DNA of 44,930 bases from Bacteroidales bacterium (lineage in GTDB: Bacteria; Bacteroidota; Bacteroidia; Bacteroidales; UBA12170): positions 1 through 44,930 of the forward strand of contig JAGGWH010000160.1 in NCBI GenBank assembly GCA_021157585.1. Direction: 5' to 3'. The translations under genes were made by a program, and so were the position numbers. Positions 34,308 to 42,866 of the stretch are shown one piece after another. Under the pieces are notes generated by a model that was not told the DNA's origin, did not search any database, and saw only the letters and a list, made by a program, of their open reading frames with translations. The stretch's first letter is position 1; each line of letters opens with the position of its first letter.

Positions 34308-35957
34308 ATGAAATTTAGTAATTTAAAAGGAGACATTTTTGGTGGCCTAACTGCTGGAATTGTTGCCTTGCCATTGGCTCTAGCTTTTGGTGTGCAGTCG
34401 GGATTAGGAGCCAGTGCAGGTTTGTATGGCGCAATGATATTGGGGCTTTTTGCCGCTATCTTTGGAGGAACTAAAACACAAATAAGTGGACCAACAGGAC
34501 CAATGACGGTTTTATCAGCCTCTATTGTTGCTTTAGCAATTTCTAAATACGGCAATATTAATGATGCAATGGGACTGATAATCCTTACTTTTTTATTGTC
34601 TGGTGTATTTCAAATCATTTTTGGCTTCCTGAAAATCGGAAAATATATAAAGTATATTCCTTATCCTGTACTATCAGGTTTTATGAGTGGAATAGGCGTA
34701 ATCATTATTATTTTTCAAATTTTCCCCGCCCTAGGTTTAGCATCACCAACCAGAATAATAGATGTCTTTCTTGAACTTCCTCAGGCTTTATCCGTATTAA
34801 ATTTTGTTTCTGTAGCTTTAACAATTGGGACGGTATTGATAATTTATATTTTCCCAAAAATCACTAAAATTGTTCCCTCAACATTGGTTGCTCTTGTCGT
34901 AATTTCGTTAATCAGCGTGTTGTTTCCAATGGATACTCCTCTAATTGGTCATATGCCAAGTGGACTTCCCACTCTGAAAATAGCTTCGCTCTCGGGGCTT
35001 CAGTTTTCCGACTTAAATCTGGTTCTAATTCCTGCCATAACTTTAGCCGGTTTGGGAATACTGGATTCCTTATTAACATCAGTTGTAGCAGATAATATCA
35101 CCAGAACAAAGCACAATAGCAATAAAGAATTAATAGGTCAAGGGATTGGAAATATTGCGGCTTCATTTTTTGGCGGAATTCCAGGTGCAGGAGCTACTAT
35201 GCGAACTGTAGTTAATATTAAATCAGGTGGTAAAACAAGGTTGTCTGGTGTTATTCACGCCTTGTTATTGATGCTTATTATCTTAGGATTAGGGAGATAT
35301 GTGGCATATATTCCTTTGTCTGCTCTTGCAGGTGTACTGTTTACAGTAGGGATTGGTATTGTTGATGTGAGAGGATTGAAGAGTATAGTAAGCATTTCTA
35401 AATCAGATGCTTTTATTTTAATTTTAGTCCTTCTTCTTACTGTTTTTGTAGATTTATTACAAGCTGTTGGTATAGGAATGGTTATTGCCTCTGTAATATT
35501 TATGCGAAAGGCAAGCGATATGGTTGAAGGGAATACCTCTTTAAGCAAAGTCGATAAATACGATAGAGAAGTAGCCTGGGACGATGAGCTTAACTTATCA
35601 TTTAATAAATGGGATTATGTGTATATAAAGCGTTTTGATGGGCCTATATTTTTTGGCGTTGCGGCTAAGATTTTGGAACGAATAAATAAAATACCTTCCA
35701 ATGCCAAAGTGATTATTTTTAGAATGAAAAAGGTTCCTTTTATTGATCAATCTGGTTTATACGCGCTTGAAGAAGTGATTAAGGAAATGCAAAAAATGGG
35801 GATTACTGTTGTTCTTACGATGACTCATCCCCAGCCTCTTTACTTGTTCAAGAAAAATAATCTAATTCCCGATGTAATTCCCGAAAAATATTTATTTAAG
35901 AGTATTGATGACTGTGCTATTTGGTTAAAAGAATATTGTGAAAAATGCGATGAATAA
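34308..35957 (+). CDS. SulP-family inorganic anion transporter with STAS domain
   Basis: This 549-aa inner-membrane transporter of the SLC26/SulP family carries sulfate, bicarbonate or dicarboxylates. The membrane core (about 1-400) opens with GGLTAGIVALPLALAFGVQSG. It includes KTQISGPTGPMTVL, GLGILDSLLTSVVAD and FFGGIPGAGATMRTVVNIKS, all SulP hallmarks. A cytosolic STAS domain follows (about 435-545; IFFGVAAKILERI, IFRMKKVPFIDQSGLYALEE). The substrate cannot be told from sequence; BicA-like bicarbonate uptake and sulfate uptake are both possible. It is transcribed alone from a promoter in the upstream gap. Confidence 0.93.
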   Translation: MKFSNLKGDIFGGLTAGIVALPLALAFGVQSGLGASAGLYGAMILGLFAAIFGGTKTQISGPTGPMTVLSASIVALAISKYGNINDAMGLIILTFLLSGVFQIIFGFLKIGKYIKYIPYPVLSGFMSGIGVIIIIFQIFPALGLASPTRIIDVFLELPQALSVLNFVSVALTIGTVLIIYIFPKITKIVPSTLVALVVISLISVLFPMDTPLIGHMPSGLPTLKIASLSGLQFSDLNLVLIPAITLAGLGILDSLLTSVVADNITRTKHNSNKELIGQGIGNIAASFFGGIPGAGATMRTVVNIKSGGKTRLSGVIHALLLMLIILGLGRYVAYIPLSALAGVLFTVGIGIVDVRGLKSIVSISKSDAFILILVLLLTVFVDLLQAVGIGMVIASVIFMRKASDMVEGNTSLSKVDKYDREVAWDDELNLSFNKWDYVYIKRFDGPIFFGVAAKILERINKIPSNAKVIIFRMKKVPFIDQSGLYALEEVIKEMQKMGITVVLTMTHPQPLYLFKKNNLIPDVIPEKYLFKSIDDCAIWLKEYCEKCDE

Positions 35958-36100
35958 GGAATATTGAGTTTTCTATTTAGAAATACGAAGGTTTGCTTCT
36001 GTATCTTTAAGTATTCTCATTTTCCAGATTAGGACGTGTAAAATTTATCCTTACTTTTATCCCCTTGTAATTATAAAATTTTTAACCAAAAAAATTAATT

Positions 36101-37402
36101 ATGCAAAAGCCTAAACTTAGTTTTTGGCAAATCTGGAATATGAGTTTTGGATTTTTAGGAATTCAATTTGGATTTGCTCTTCAGAATGCTAATGCTAGTC
36201 GTATTTTATTAACTTTTGGTGCCGATGTTCATCATTTGAGTTGGTTTTGGCTAGTGGCTCCAATTACCGGAATGATTATTCAGCCTATTATCGGTTTAAT
36301 GAGCGATAAAACTTGGAATCGTTTTGGTCGTCGGAGACCTTATTTTTTAACTGGAGCAGTTTTAACAACCATAGCTCTAATTTTAATGCCAAATGCTCCA
36401 CATTTTGCGGGTTATATTGCCCCTATGTTTATAGGTGGTGGTTTACTGATGATAATGGATGCTTCGATTAATATTTCGATGGAACCATTTCGTGCTTTGG
36501 TAGCAGATAAATTACCCGACGAACAGCATACTCTCGGATTTTCGGTTCAAACCTTATTGATTGGTATTGGAGCCGTTGTGGGGTCTTGGTTGCCTTATAT
36601 TTTAAGCAATTTCTTTGGTTTTGCAGGAGATTCTGACGTGAGTGGGATTGTGCCTCCAAATGTGGTTTGGTCTTTTTATATAGGTGCTGCCGTATTAATT
36701 AGTGCCATTGTTTGGACAGTGGTCACCACAAAAGAATATCCACCTGAATTTTATGAAGATAAATCAGCCAAGGAATTTGGAAAAAAGGAGAAGTTTAAGA
36801 TTCCTACTTTAATGTGGCAACTTTTGTTAGTTCAGTTTTTTTCTTGGTTTGCCCTTTTTTCTATGTGGGTATATACTACTCCAACTGTTGCTCAGCATTT
36901 CTTTGGAACAACTGATCCTAACAGTATGGCTTATCAAGAAGCCGGAAACTGGGTTGGAATATTATTTGGTATTTATAATGGCGTATCGGCAATATTAGCA
37001 TTGTTATTGCCTGTTATTGCAAAGAAAGTGGGACGACGATTAACGCATAGCTTGGCCTTGACTTTAGGTGGTTTGTCTTTTCTGTCGTTTTTTATCATTA
37101 CCGACTACCATTTCTTAATTGTTCCAATGATAGGAATTGGCTTTGCTTGGGGTTCTATTTTAGCGATGCCTTATGCTATGTTAGCTAATTCTATTCCTGC
37201 TAATAAGATGGGTATGTTTATGGGATTGTTTAATATGTCAATTACAATTCCGCAAATTATCAATGGTATTTTTGGAGGTTTAATCTTAGAATATTTCTTC
37301 CACGATGATCCTATATACTCCATTATGATGGCTGGTATTTTGATGCTTCTTGGCGCAGTATCCGTTGTTTTTGTGAAGGATAAAGATAAGACAGCACAGT
37401 AA
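36101..37402 (+). CDS. MFS sugar transporter (SLC45/maltose-sucrose symporter-like)
   Basis: This is a 433-aa, 12-helix major facilitator. The loop between helices 2 and 3, GLMSDKTWNRFGRRRPYFL, is the signature of the SLC45/sucrose symporter group. The N-terminal FLGIQFGFALQNANASRILL is typical of related Bacteroidota maltose/maltodextrin permeases. A long central loop (TKEYPPEFYEDKSAKEFGKK) separates the two six-helix halves. It likely brings in a disaccharide with protons, but no sugar-utilisation genes lie beside it. Transcribed alone after a 143-nt gap. Confidence 0.82.
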   Translation: MQKPKLSFWQIWNMSFGFLGIQFGFALQNANASRILLTFGADVHHLSWFWLVAPITGMIIQPIIGLMSDKTWNRFGRRRPYFLTGAVLTTIALILMPNAPHFAGYIAPMFIGGGLLMIMDASINISMEPFRALVADKLPDEQHTLGFSVQTLLIGIGAVVGSWLPYILSNFFGFAGDSDVSGIVPPNVVWSFYIGAAVLISAIVWTVVTTKEYPPEFYEDKSAKEFGKKEKFKIPTLMWQLLLVQFFSWFALFSMWVYTTPTVAQHFFGTTDPNSMAYQEAGNWVGILFGIYNGVSAILALLLPVIAKKVGRRLTHSLALTLGGLSFLSFFIITDYHFLIVPMIGIGFAWGSILAMPYAMLANSIPANKMGMFMGLFNMSITIPQIINGIFGGLILEYFFHDDPIYSIMMAGILMLLGAVSVVFVKDKDKTAQ

Positions 37403-37464
37403 TTATTTTGTTTTCATCCTTTTTAGCTACTTGTTTTTTCTAATAAAAAAGAGAGAATAAAAGC

Positions 37465-37472
37465 TACCTTTG
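37465..37472 (+). promoter_or_regulatory. -7 element 6 nt upstream of the BaiN-like gene
   Basis: TACCTTTG, continuing CAGCCG and then ATG, matches the -7 consensus and places the transcription start on or next to the start codon at 37479, so a leaderless mRNA is likely. There is no TTG at -33. Confidence 0.5.
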
Positions 37473-37478
37473 CAGCCG

Positions 37479-38732
37479 ATGAATAAATTTGATGTAATAG
37501 TTGTGGGAGGCGGTCCTGCAGGTTTAATAGCAGCTGGAAGAGCTGCGGAATTGGGCGCTAAAGTTCTTATCCTTGAGAAGATGAGGCATCCCGGACATAA
37601 GCTTTTAATTACAGGAAAAGGGAGATGCAATATTACCAATGACGCTTCTGTGGGTGAGTTTATCAAATATGTATATCCCAATGGGAAATTTCTAAGAAAT
37701 GCTTTTGCTCAGTATTATTCTCGCGATATTATAGATCTTTTGGAGAAATATGGAGTTGAAGTAAGCTTAGAAAGAGGTGGTCGATATTTTCCTACAAACA
37801 ACAAAGCTAAAGATGTTTTAGATGCACTTTTGCATTGGATTAACGATTTGAAAGTGGAAATTCGGACTAATTTTAAAGTTGAGAAATTACTGGTAGATAA
37901 TAATACGATAGAAGGTGTAGTTGCAAACGGACAAGAATTTTTGGCTAAGAGTGTTATTCTTTCTACGGGCGGAAAATCTTATCCCGCAACAGGATCAAAT
38001 GGTGAAGGTTATGAGCTTGTTAGAAGGGTAGGGCATACCATTGAAAAGCCTATGCCCGCATTGGTTCCTGTTGAAACCGAAGGGGGAATAGCACAAAAAT
38101 TACAAGGTTTAAACTTAAAAAATGTAAAAGCTGTTGTTTGGGTAAATGGTAAAAAAGCGGGTGAAGATTTTGGAGAGATGATTTTTACACATTTTGGTCT
38201 TTCAGGTCCAATTATTCTTACCTTAAGTAGAATTATGGTGGCAGAATTACAAAAGAATAATAAAGTTGAAATCAGCATTGATTTAAAACCTGCTCTTGAT
38301 GAGCAAAAACTAGATAAGCGATTAATCCGTGACTTGAATGAGCATGGTAAGAAAAAAATTATTAATATTTTTCGAAACTGGTTACCGTCTTCTATGATTC
38401 CTGTTTTTATTGAGCTTTTAGAATTTGATCCCGAAAAAGAATGTCATCAGATTTCCTCAAAAGAACGTAAGAAAATCCGTAATTTGTTGAAAAATTTGCG
38501 TTTTAAAGTAAGCCATTCTCGCTCTTTTAAAGAAGCTATTATTACGGCAGGAGGTGTTTTAACTAAGGAAATATATCCTAAAACAATGGAATCTAAATTG
38601 ATATCAGGATTGTATTTTGCCGGTGAAATGATAGATTTAGATGCTAAAACGGGGGGGTATAATTTGCAAATAGCTTATTCTACAGGTTGGTTGGCAGGAG
38701 ATTCCTCTGTGAAGAATTGTAAAAAAATATAA
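37479..38732 (+). CDS. NAD(P)/FAD-dependent oxidoreductase, HI0933/YhiN/BaiN family
   Basis: This is a 417-aa flavoprotein. I use the ATG at 37479 (MNKFDVIVVGGGPAG); an in-frame TTG three codons earlier lies inside the promoter box. The dinucleotide-binding GGGPAG begins at about residue 10. KLLITGKGRCNITND is the diagnostic motif of the HI0933-like family, and GGKSYPATGSNGEGYELVR is another. The C-terminal GLYFAGEMIDLDAKTGGYNLQ completes the FAD site. Members include BaiN, reported in bile-acid 7-dehydroxylation, but most homologues have no known substrate. No bile-acid genes are near. Confidence 0.9.
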   Translation: MNKFDVIVVGGGPAGLIAAGRAAELGAKVLILEKMRHPGHKLLITGKGRCNITNDASVGEFIKYVYPNGKFLRNAFAQYYSRDIIDLLEKYGVEVSLERGGRYFPTNNKAKDVLDALLHWINDLKVEIRTNFKVEKLLVDNNTIEGVVANGQEFLAKSVILSTGGKSYPATGSNGEGYELVRRVGHTIEKPMPALVPVETEGGIAQKLQGLNLKNVKAVVWVNGKKAGEDFGEMIFTHFGLSGPIILTLSRIMVAELQKNNKVEISIDLKPALDEQKLDKRLIRDLNEHGKKKIINIFRNWLPSSMIPVFIELLEFDPEKECHQISSKERKKIRNLLKNLRFKVSHSRSFKEAIITAGGVLTKEIYPKTMESKLISGLYFAGEMIDLDAKTGGYNLQIAYSTGWLAGDSSVKNCKKI

Positions 38733-38736
38733 TTTA

Positions 38737-38775
38737 AGCCAAAGGCACAGACTAAAAAAATCAATGCCTTTGGTT
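38737..38775. terminator. Possible bidirectional hairpin between convergent genes
   Basis: AAGCCAAAGGCA and TGCCTTTGGTT pair over about 11 bp around a 17-nt A-rich loop, in the gap between the BaiN-like gene and the convergent lipoprotein gene. The minus-strand side has a T-rich tract; the plus side lacks one. Confidence 0.4.
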
Positions 38776-38813
38776 AAATACGCTAATTATTCTTGGATAT
38801 TCATAATCTCTCT

Positions 38814-39449
38814 TTATTTTCTTTTGTTTTTATCGTATTCCTCTCTTGTTATCTCAACTATTTTAGCAAAGTCTTCCATATTTCTAGTGGCTTTGTTTTG
38901 CCAACTACCAAATGCTTCATATTCTGTTCCGGCAGTTAATAGCACACTTTTAAAATTTGTTGCGACAGTTGTAGAGTTTGGTATATAATTCCCTTCAGAA
39001 TCTACGGCTTTGAAATAGATGAATAAGTTTTTGTTAGTTGAACCATATTTACCTTTTATTTCTTCATTGATAGTTATTAAAAACTTAATATTTAGATTAC
39101 CTGATGTAGCTTTGTTAACTACCACTTTGTTAATGGTGTATTTATTGTTGGGAAGAGCCTGAAAAGGTAAATCTTTAATTAATGGGTGAGATGCAACATA
39201 TTCTTCAATTGCTTTTTTCTTTTCTTCCTTAAGTAATTTTTTCTCTTTATCAAGTTTGAATGCATCTTTCATATCAGTACATTCTTCAATTTCCTTGCTC
39301 TTTTTATCTATTTGATTTGCATATTTTTTTTCGATTGAAGGAAGTTCGCCTAGATATTCGTTATTCTTAGAGGAAGAGCCTCCTCCACAGCCCATTAAAA
39401 AAATGATAATAAAAATCATGATGCCTGATAATAATTTTAAATTTTTCAT
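38814..39449 (-). CDS. Lipoprotein of unknown function
   Basis: This 211-aa protein is not recognised beyond its export signal. A lipoprotein signal peptide ends in a lipobox with cysteine within FLMGCGGGSSS (about residue 21). Next comes a Lys/Glu-rich helical stretch (about 40-88) that may form a coiled coil. A predicted beta domain follows (YTINKVVVNK, LNIKFLITINEE, LFIYFKAVDSEGNYIPNSTT), somewhat like small periplasmic immunoglobulin-like folds. It is probably lipid-anchored at the outer membrane. It lies downstream of the large secreted peptidase on the same strand, 104 nt away, and may share its transcript. Confidence 0.7.
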   Translation of the reverse strand: MKNLKLLSGIMIFIIIFLMGCGGGSSSKNNEYLGELPSIEKKYANQIDKKSKEIEECTDMKDAFKLDKEKKLLKEEKKKAIEEYVASHPLIKDLPFQALPNNKYTINKVVVNKATSGNLNIKFLITINEEIKGKYGSTNKNLFIYFKAVDSEGNYIPNSTTVATNFKSVLLTAGTEYEAFGSWQNKATRNMEDFAKIVEITREEYDKNKRK

Positions 39450-39553
39450 AATAATTTTATTTAATTATTTAACCTACTCATTTGGCTTTTCGGTTTCCGC
39501 CCTGTTTATTCAAGTGGGTTCAAGTCTCCACCTTGTTTGTATATCTTATAAAA

Positions 39554-42500
39554 CTATCTTTCAATAATAAGCCTTTTGCTTGCTACTCCTTTTTCGTAGG
39601 AGAATAGAACAATGTAAACGCCTTTTTTTAGGGCTGATATATCTATATTCCCATTTAAAAAATTATTTATTTCTATAATTTTTTGTCCTGTTATAGTAAC
39701 AATAGAAAGATTTACAATTTCAGAAGAAGAAATATAAATATGCTTACTTGCCGGATTTGGATACAGAGAGATTAAGCTGCCATAATCTTTATGATCTATT
39801 CCGGTTTCTGTGTTTTCGAAACTACGGACGACATTGCTTATTCTTAGTTCATCTATATAGCCTTTAAATGCTTCTCCTATTCGGATATCTTGAGAAGATA
39901 ACAGCATATCGTTTCCAGAATAACTTTTTGAGCTTGAAGATACCTCGTTCCAATTCTCATCATGAACAATTATACTAATCTCAGAGTTTGATGCATCTCT
40001 TAAAAATGCAACATGATACCATTGATTTAAACTTGGCGACATTTCGGTAATATTCACACGTGTTTGTTCATCGGAAAAATAGAGCCCGTGTAAAACATTT
40101 CCCCACCAAGGTTGTAATTCTAAAGCATAATTAGAATAGTAATCATCTGTATCTCCTGGTTTTCTCACAATAATAGAGCTAGCATTTGAAAAATACTCGG
40201 TAACTTTAATCCATGCTTCAATTGTCCAATCACCACTGAGGTTTAGATTTTCATTATGAGGAATTGTTATATAAGAATATCCATCAAGATTAAGATTCTG
40301 ATTCTGGTCTGTGAGCGCATCAGAACCATAAGAAATTTCATTTCCGTGAGGAGACCCATCAGTAGATAATGTAGAATTATTAGTTAGGTTTCCATTAAAG
40401 TGCATTAATAAAACTGTATTGTCATCCGTAAGATAAGGGCCACCTGCATTGTTTGCTTCAATAATGTTAAACGTATTTTCACTGATATCTGAAACAGAGG
40501 CATCTGCGATATCCGTTATTTTTATTAAACATTCATTTGATATTTCATTCGGGATAGTCCAATCATAACTTCCGGAAACTGTGGCTGTATTACCGGTTAC
40601 TTCGCTCCAGTTTGCCCCATTATTACTAGAATATTCAATCTTAATATTCTCAACAGGAGTACTTTCCCAAGTAATCTCTGTTACATCACCTGCAATAAAA
40701 GATTCTCCACCGTTTGGAGCTTTTAGTACTAATTCGTAGAGTGAGATAGAGAAGGCTTTATTGCTTTTATCGTATACATTAATTTCGTCTACATCTGTTA
40801 GTTTTATTTTGCATTCATCAGAGGTGATATTGGGTGTTGTCCAATTATAGCTTTCCGTTGAAGCGGAAGTACTACCAACTATTTCAATCCAATTTTGTCC
40901 ATTATCTATAGTGTATTCTATTTTTAGATTTGAAATAGCTGTGCTACTCCAATTTATTTGAACGGCTTGTCCTGCTTGAATACTTTCTCCTGCGTTATAA
41001 GTTAATAAAGAAAGCTCTTTTCCATTTAGGTTTGGCTCAAGACCAATTAAGACTCCATTATTTACCGAATAATTAAATAATTCTTCAATATCGAAATAAC
41101 CATCTTCATCTGAAAACCCAAGAATGCCATGAAACAGACCTTCTTCATTATATCCATCCACATGGAACCAATGTCCTGCAACCCAGTTGTTCACATGCCA
41201 GCCTCCAAGTACCTCTGTTGTCATACCATCAATCAGAAGAACTCTTCCATTATCAAGTTCATGCATTAATAACTGAATCCATTTGGCTTTTGTAAAGCCA
41301 GTTCTTATGGTTGGTGTACTCACTTTGTAATTAAAATAATGGCTCAATGCATAAGACATATTAGCTAAGTCTCCTCCGCTTCCCCAATAATCATTCATTG
41401 ACGTTGCGGCGTGATAAGTAAGTGTTGCAACATCTTTATATTCTTCTTCTGTACTGTTTGGTGGCAGATAATTTGGCATATTATCGTAATTATAAGTCGT
41501 AGCAGCAAAATTTGCTGTCCAACGATGTCCTGCATTATCGGTAAAATCTAATGCGTCATTTCCTATAATAGGAAACTCCCAATAATGCATTGTTCTTGCC
41601 AATGTTGCGTGCCCGCATGCACTTCCAACACGACCGTTTATTCCATTAGGATCTTCTGGAAAATAGGCATTATAGGGCCATTGATAATTCTTCCAAGTAT
41701 TTGGAATAAGAGGCTCAACACCTGTTAAAGGTGCCGAAATTGTAAATACACTTTCACTAATATCATTTAAGGAAGAATTTCCTGTTTCAGATATTCTAAT
41801 CAAACATTGATCAGAAGGTGTTGCAGCAACATTCCAAGCATATGAGTTTGAGTTAGCCGATAAATTTGTTGCAATTGAATTCCAACTGCTACCGTTAGTG
41901 TTGCTATATTCAATATCAATATTTGTAATTCCCTCGCTTACCCAGTGAATATCTGTTGTTTTGTTATTGATGCAGAAATCACCTCCGTTTGGATCGATTA
42001 GGGCGATGTAATCCGCAGAATATGACGTTGTTTCGCTCGACAAAGTAAGTGTTCCCCAAGTTGAAGGATCGGAGTCATAGTTATAATCTGCTACCCAATA
42101 TAATCTTTGTGGAACATTGTGCTGGTTGTTAGGGTATTGATCATCGTTAATTATCATATTGAAGCCTATATCCATTCCTGCTGATGGATTTACGTTGAAA
42201 TTATCCCAAGGAATAGCAAACTCCATAGTATAGCCATTGGCATTTTCAATATATTTATGAATTACACCTTCATAACGTTCTTCCATTTCTTGAATCCAAT
42301 AACTTCTGATTGGTTTTACAAATAATCTGTCGTAGTCGTCAAAAGTTGTTCCTTGATTGTTACCATCTATGTAAATTTCAACTCCATCGTCGTAATAGCC
42401 TTGTCTTTTGTTTGTACAGAGGAGTGCATCTGTAACATTAACTCCCACATATAAGTAGGTTTCGTCCCACAATACTCCGAAAGATGCTGTACTTGTTGAA

Positions 42501-42661
42501 TTTTCGTTGGCTGTGATTTCATTTGAGATATCCCAGAAAGTTTCTTCAAGTAATCCGTCAAGTGCAAGTTCTGATGATACTTTTTTTACTATTAATTGCG
42601 AATAGGCCATTCCTGAAATCAGAAGTCCAATAATTAAGAGATAAATAGTTTTTTGTGTCAT
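39554..42661 (-). CDS. T9SS-secreted C10 (streptopain-like) peptidase with CBM9-like, Ig-like and LamG domains
   Basis: This is a 1035-aa modular secreted protein. I use the ATG at 42661, which gives a clean signal peptide (MTQKTIYLLIIGLLISGMA); an upstream ATG would add 18 residues. Next is a DOMON/CBM9-like beta domain (about 25-210). Three Ig-like repeats follow the pattern IEYSxxxGxxW...CxIxIxD. Between repeats 1 and 2 is a C10 peptidase-like domain (about 322-535) with C349 in GSACGHATLARTMHYWEFP and H497 in GHWFHVDGY. The family's later NWGW motif reads ILGF here, so activity is uncertain. A LamG-like domain (about 740-945) precedes the T9SS type A sorting tail, which starts at SLYPNPASKHIYIS. 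Likely cell-surface attached or released. Confidence 0.85.
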   Translation of the reverse strand: MTQKTIYLLIIGLLISGMAYSQLIVKKVSSELALDGLLEETFWDISNEITANENSTSTASFGVLWDETYLYVGVNVTDALLCTNKRQGYYDDGVEIYIDGNNQGTTFDDYDRLFVKPIRSYWIQEMEERYEGVIHKYIENANGYTMEFAIPWDNFNVNPSAGMDIGFNMIINDDQYPNNQHNVPQRLYWVADYNYDSDPSTWGTLTLSSETTSYSADYIALIDPNGGDFCINNKTTDIHWVSEGITNIDIEYSNTNGSSWNSIATNLSANSNSYAWNVAATPSDQCLIRISETGNSSLNDISESVFTISAPLTGVEPLIPNTWKNYQWPYNAYFPEDPNGINGRVGSACGHATLARTMHYWEFPIIGNDALDFTDNAGHRWTANFAATTYNYDNMPNYLPPNSTEEEYKDVATLTYHAATSMNDYWGSGGDLANMSYALSHYFNYKVSTPTIRTGFTKAKWIQLLMHELDNGRVLLIDGMTTEVLGGWHVNNWVAGHWFHVDGYNEEGLFHGILGFSDEDGYFDIEELFNYSVNNGVLIGLEPNLNGKELSLLTYNAGESIQAGQAVQINWSSTAISNLKIEYTIDNGQNWIEIVGSTSASTESYNWTTPNITSDECKIKLTDVDEINVYDKSNKAFSISLYELVLKAPNGGESFIAGDVTEITWESTPVENIKIEYSSNNGANWSEVTGNTATVSGSYDWTIPNEISNECLIKITDIADASVSDISENTFNIIEANNAGGPYLTDDNTVLLMHFNGNLTNNSTLSTDGSPHGNEISYGSDALTDQNQNLNLDGYSYITIPHNENLNLSGDWTIEAWIKVTEYFSNASSIIVRKPGDTDDYYSNYALELQPWWGNVLHGLYFSDEQTRVNITEMSPSLNQWYHVAFLRDASNSEISIIVHDENWNEVSSSSKSYSGNDMLLSSQDIRIGEAFKGYIDELRISNVVRSFENTETGIDHKDYGSLISLYPNPASKHIYISSSEIVNLSIVTITGQKIIEINNFLNGNIDISALKKGVYIVLFSYEKGVASKRLIIER

Positions 42662-42866
42662 AATATTAGACTTATGTATTTTTAGTTTTGTTATATTCTG
42701 TTTGGCGTTGTACATTATAGTGTATTTTTCTCATTTGTAGCTTTGATTGTTAACTAAAGCAAAGTAAATAAGATAGTAATCTCAATACAATATTTGTATG
42801 TCTTGATTTATAAAATAGGACAAGTAGATTTGTTTATCTGCTATTTCGGTTAATTTATGAGGTAGA

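Noticed and set aside
38764-38988. Small plus-strand open frame after the BaiN-like gene
   Set aside because: It lies antisense to the lipoprotein gene, has no ribosome-binding site, and its hydrophobic composition comes from the complement of Lys-rich codons.
39491-39540. tRNA-like string GGTTCAAGTCTCC and two similar TCCRCCYTGTTT copies
   Set aside because: The T-arm stem does not pair properly and no acceptor, D or anticodon arms exist around it, so it is not a tRNA or a convincing attachment site.
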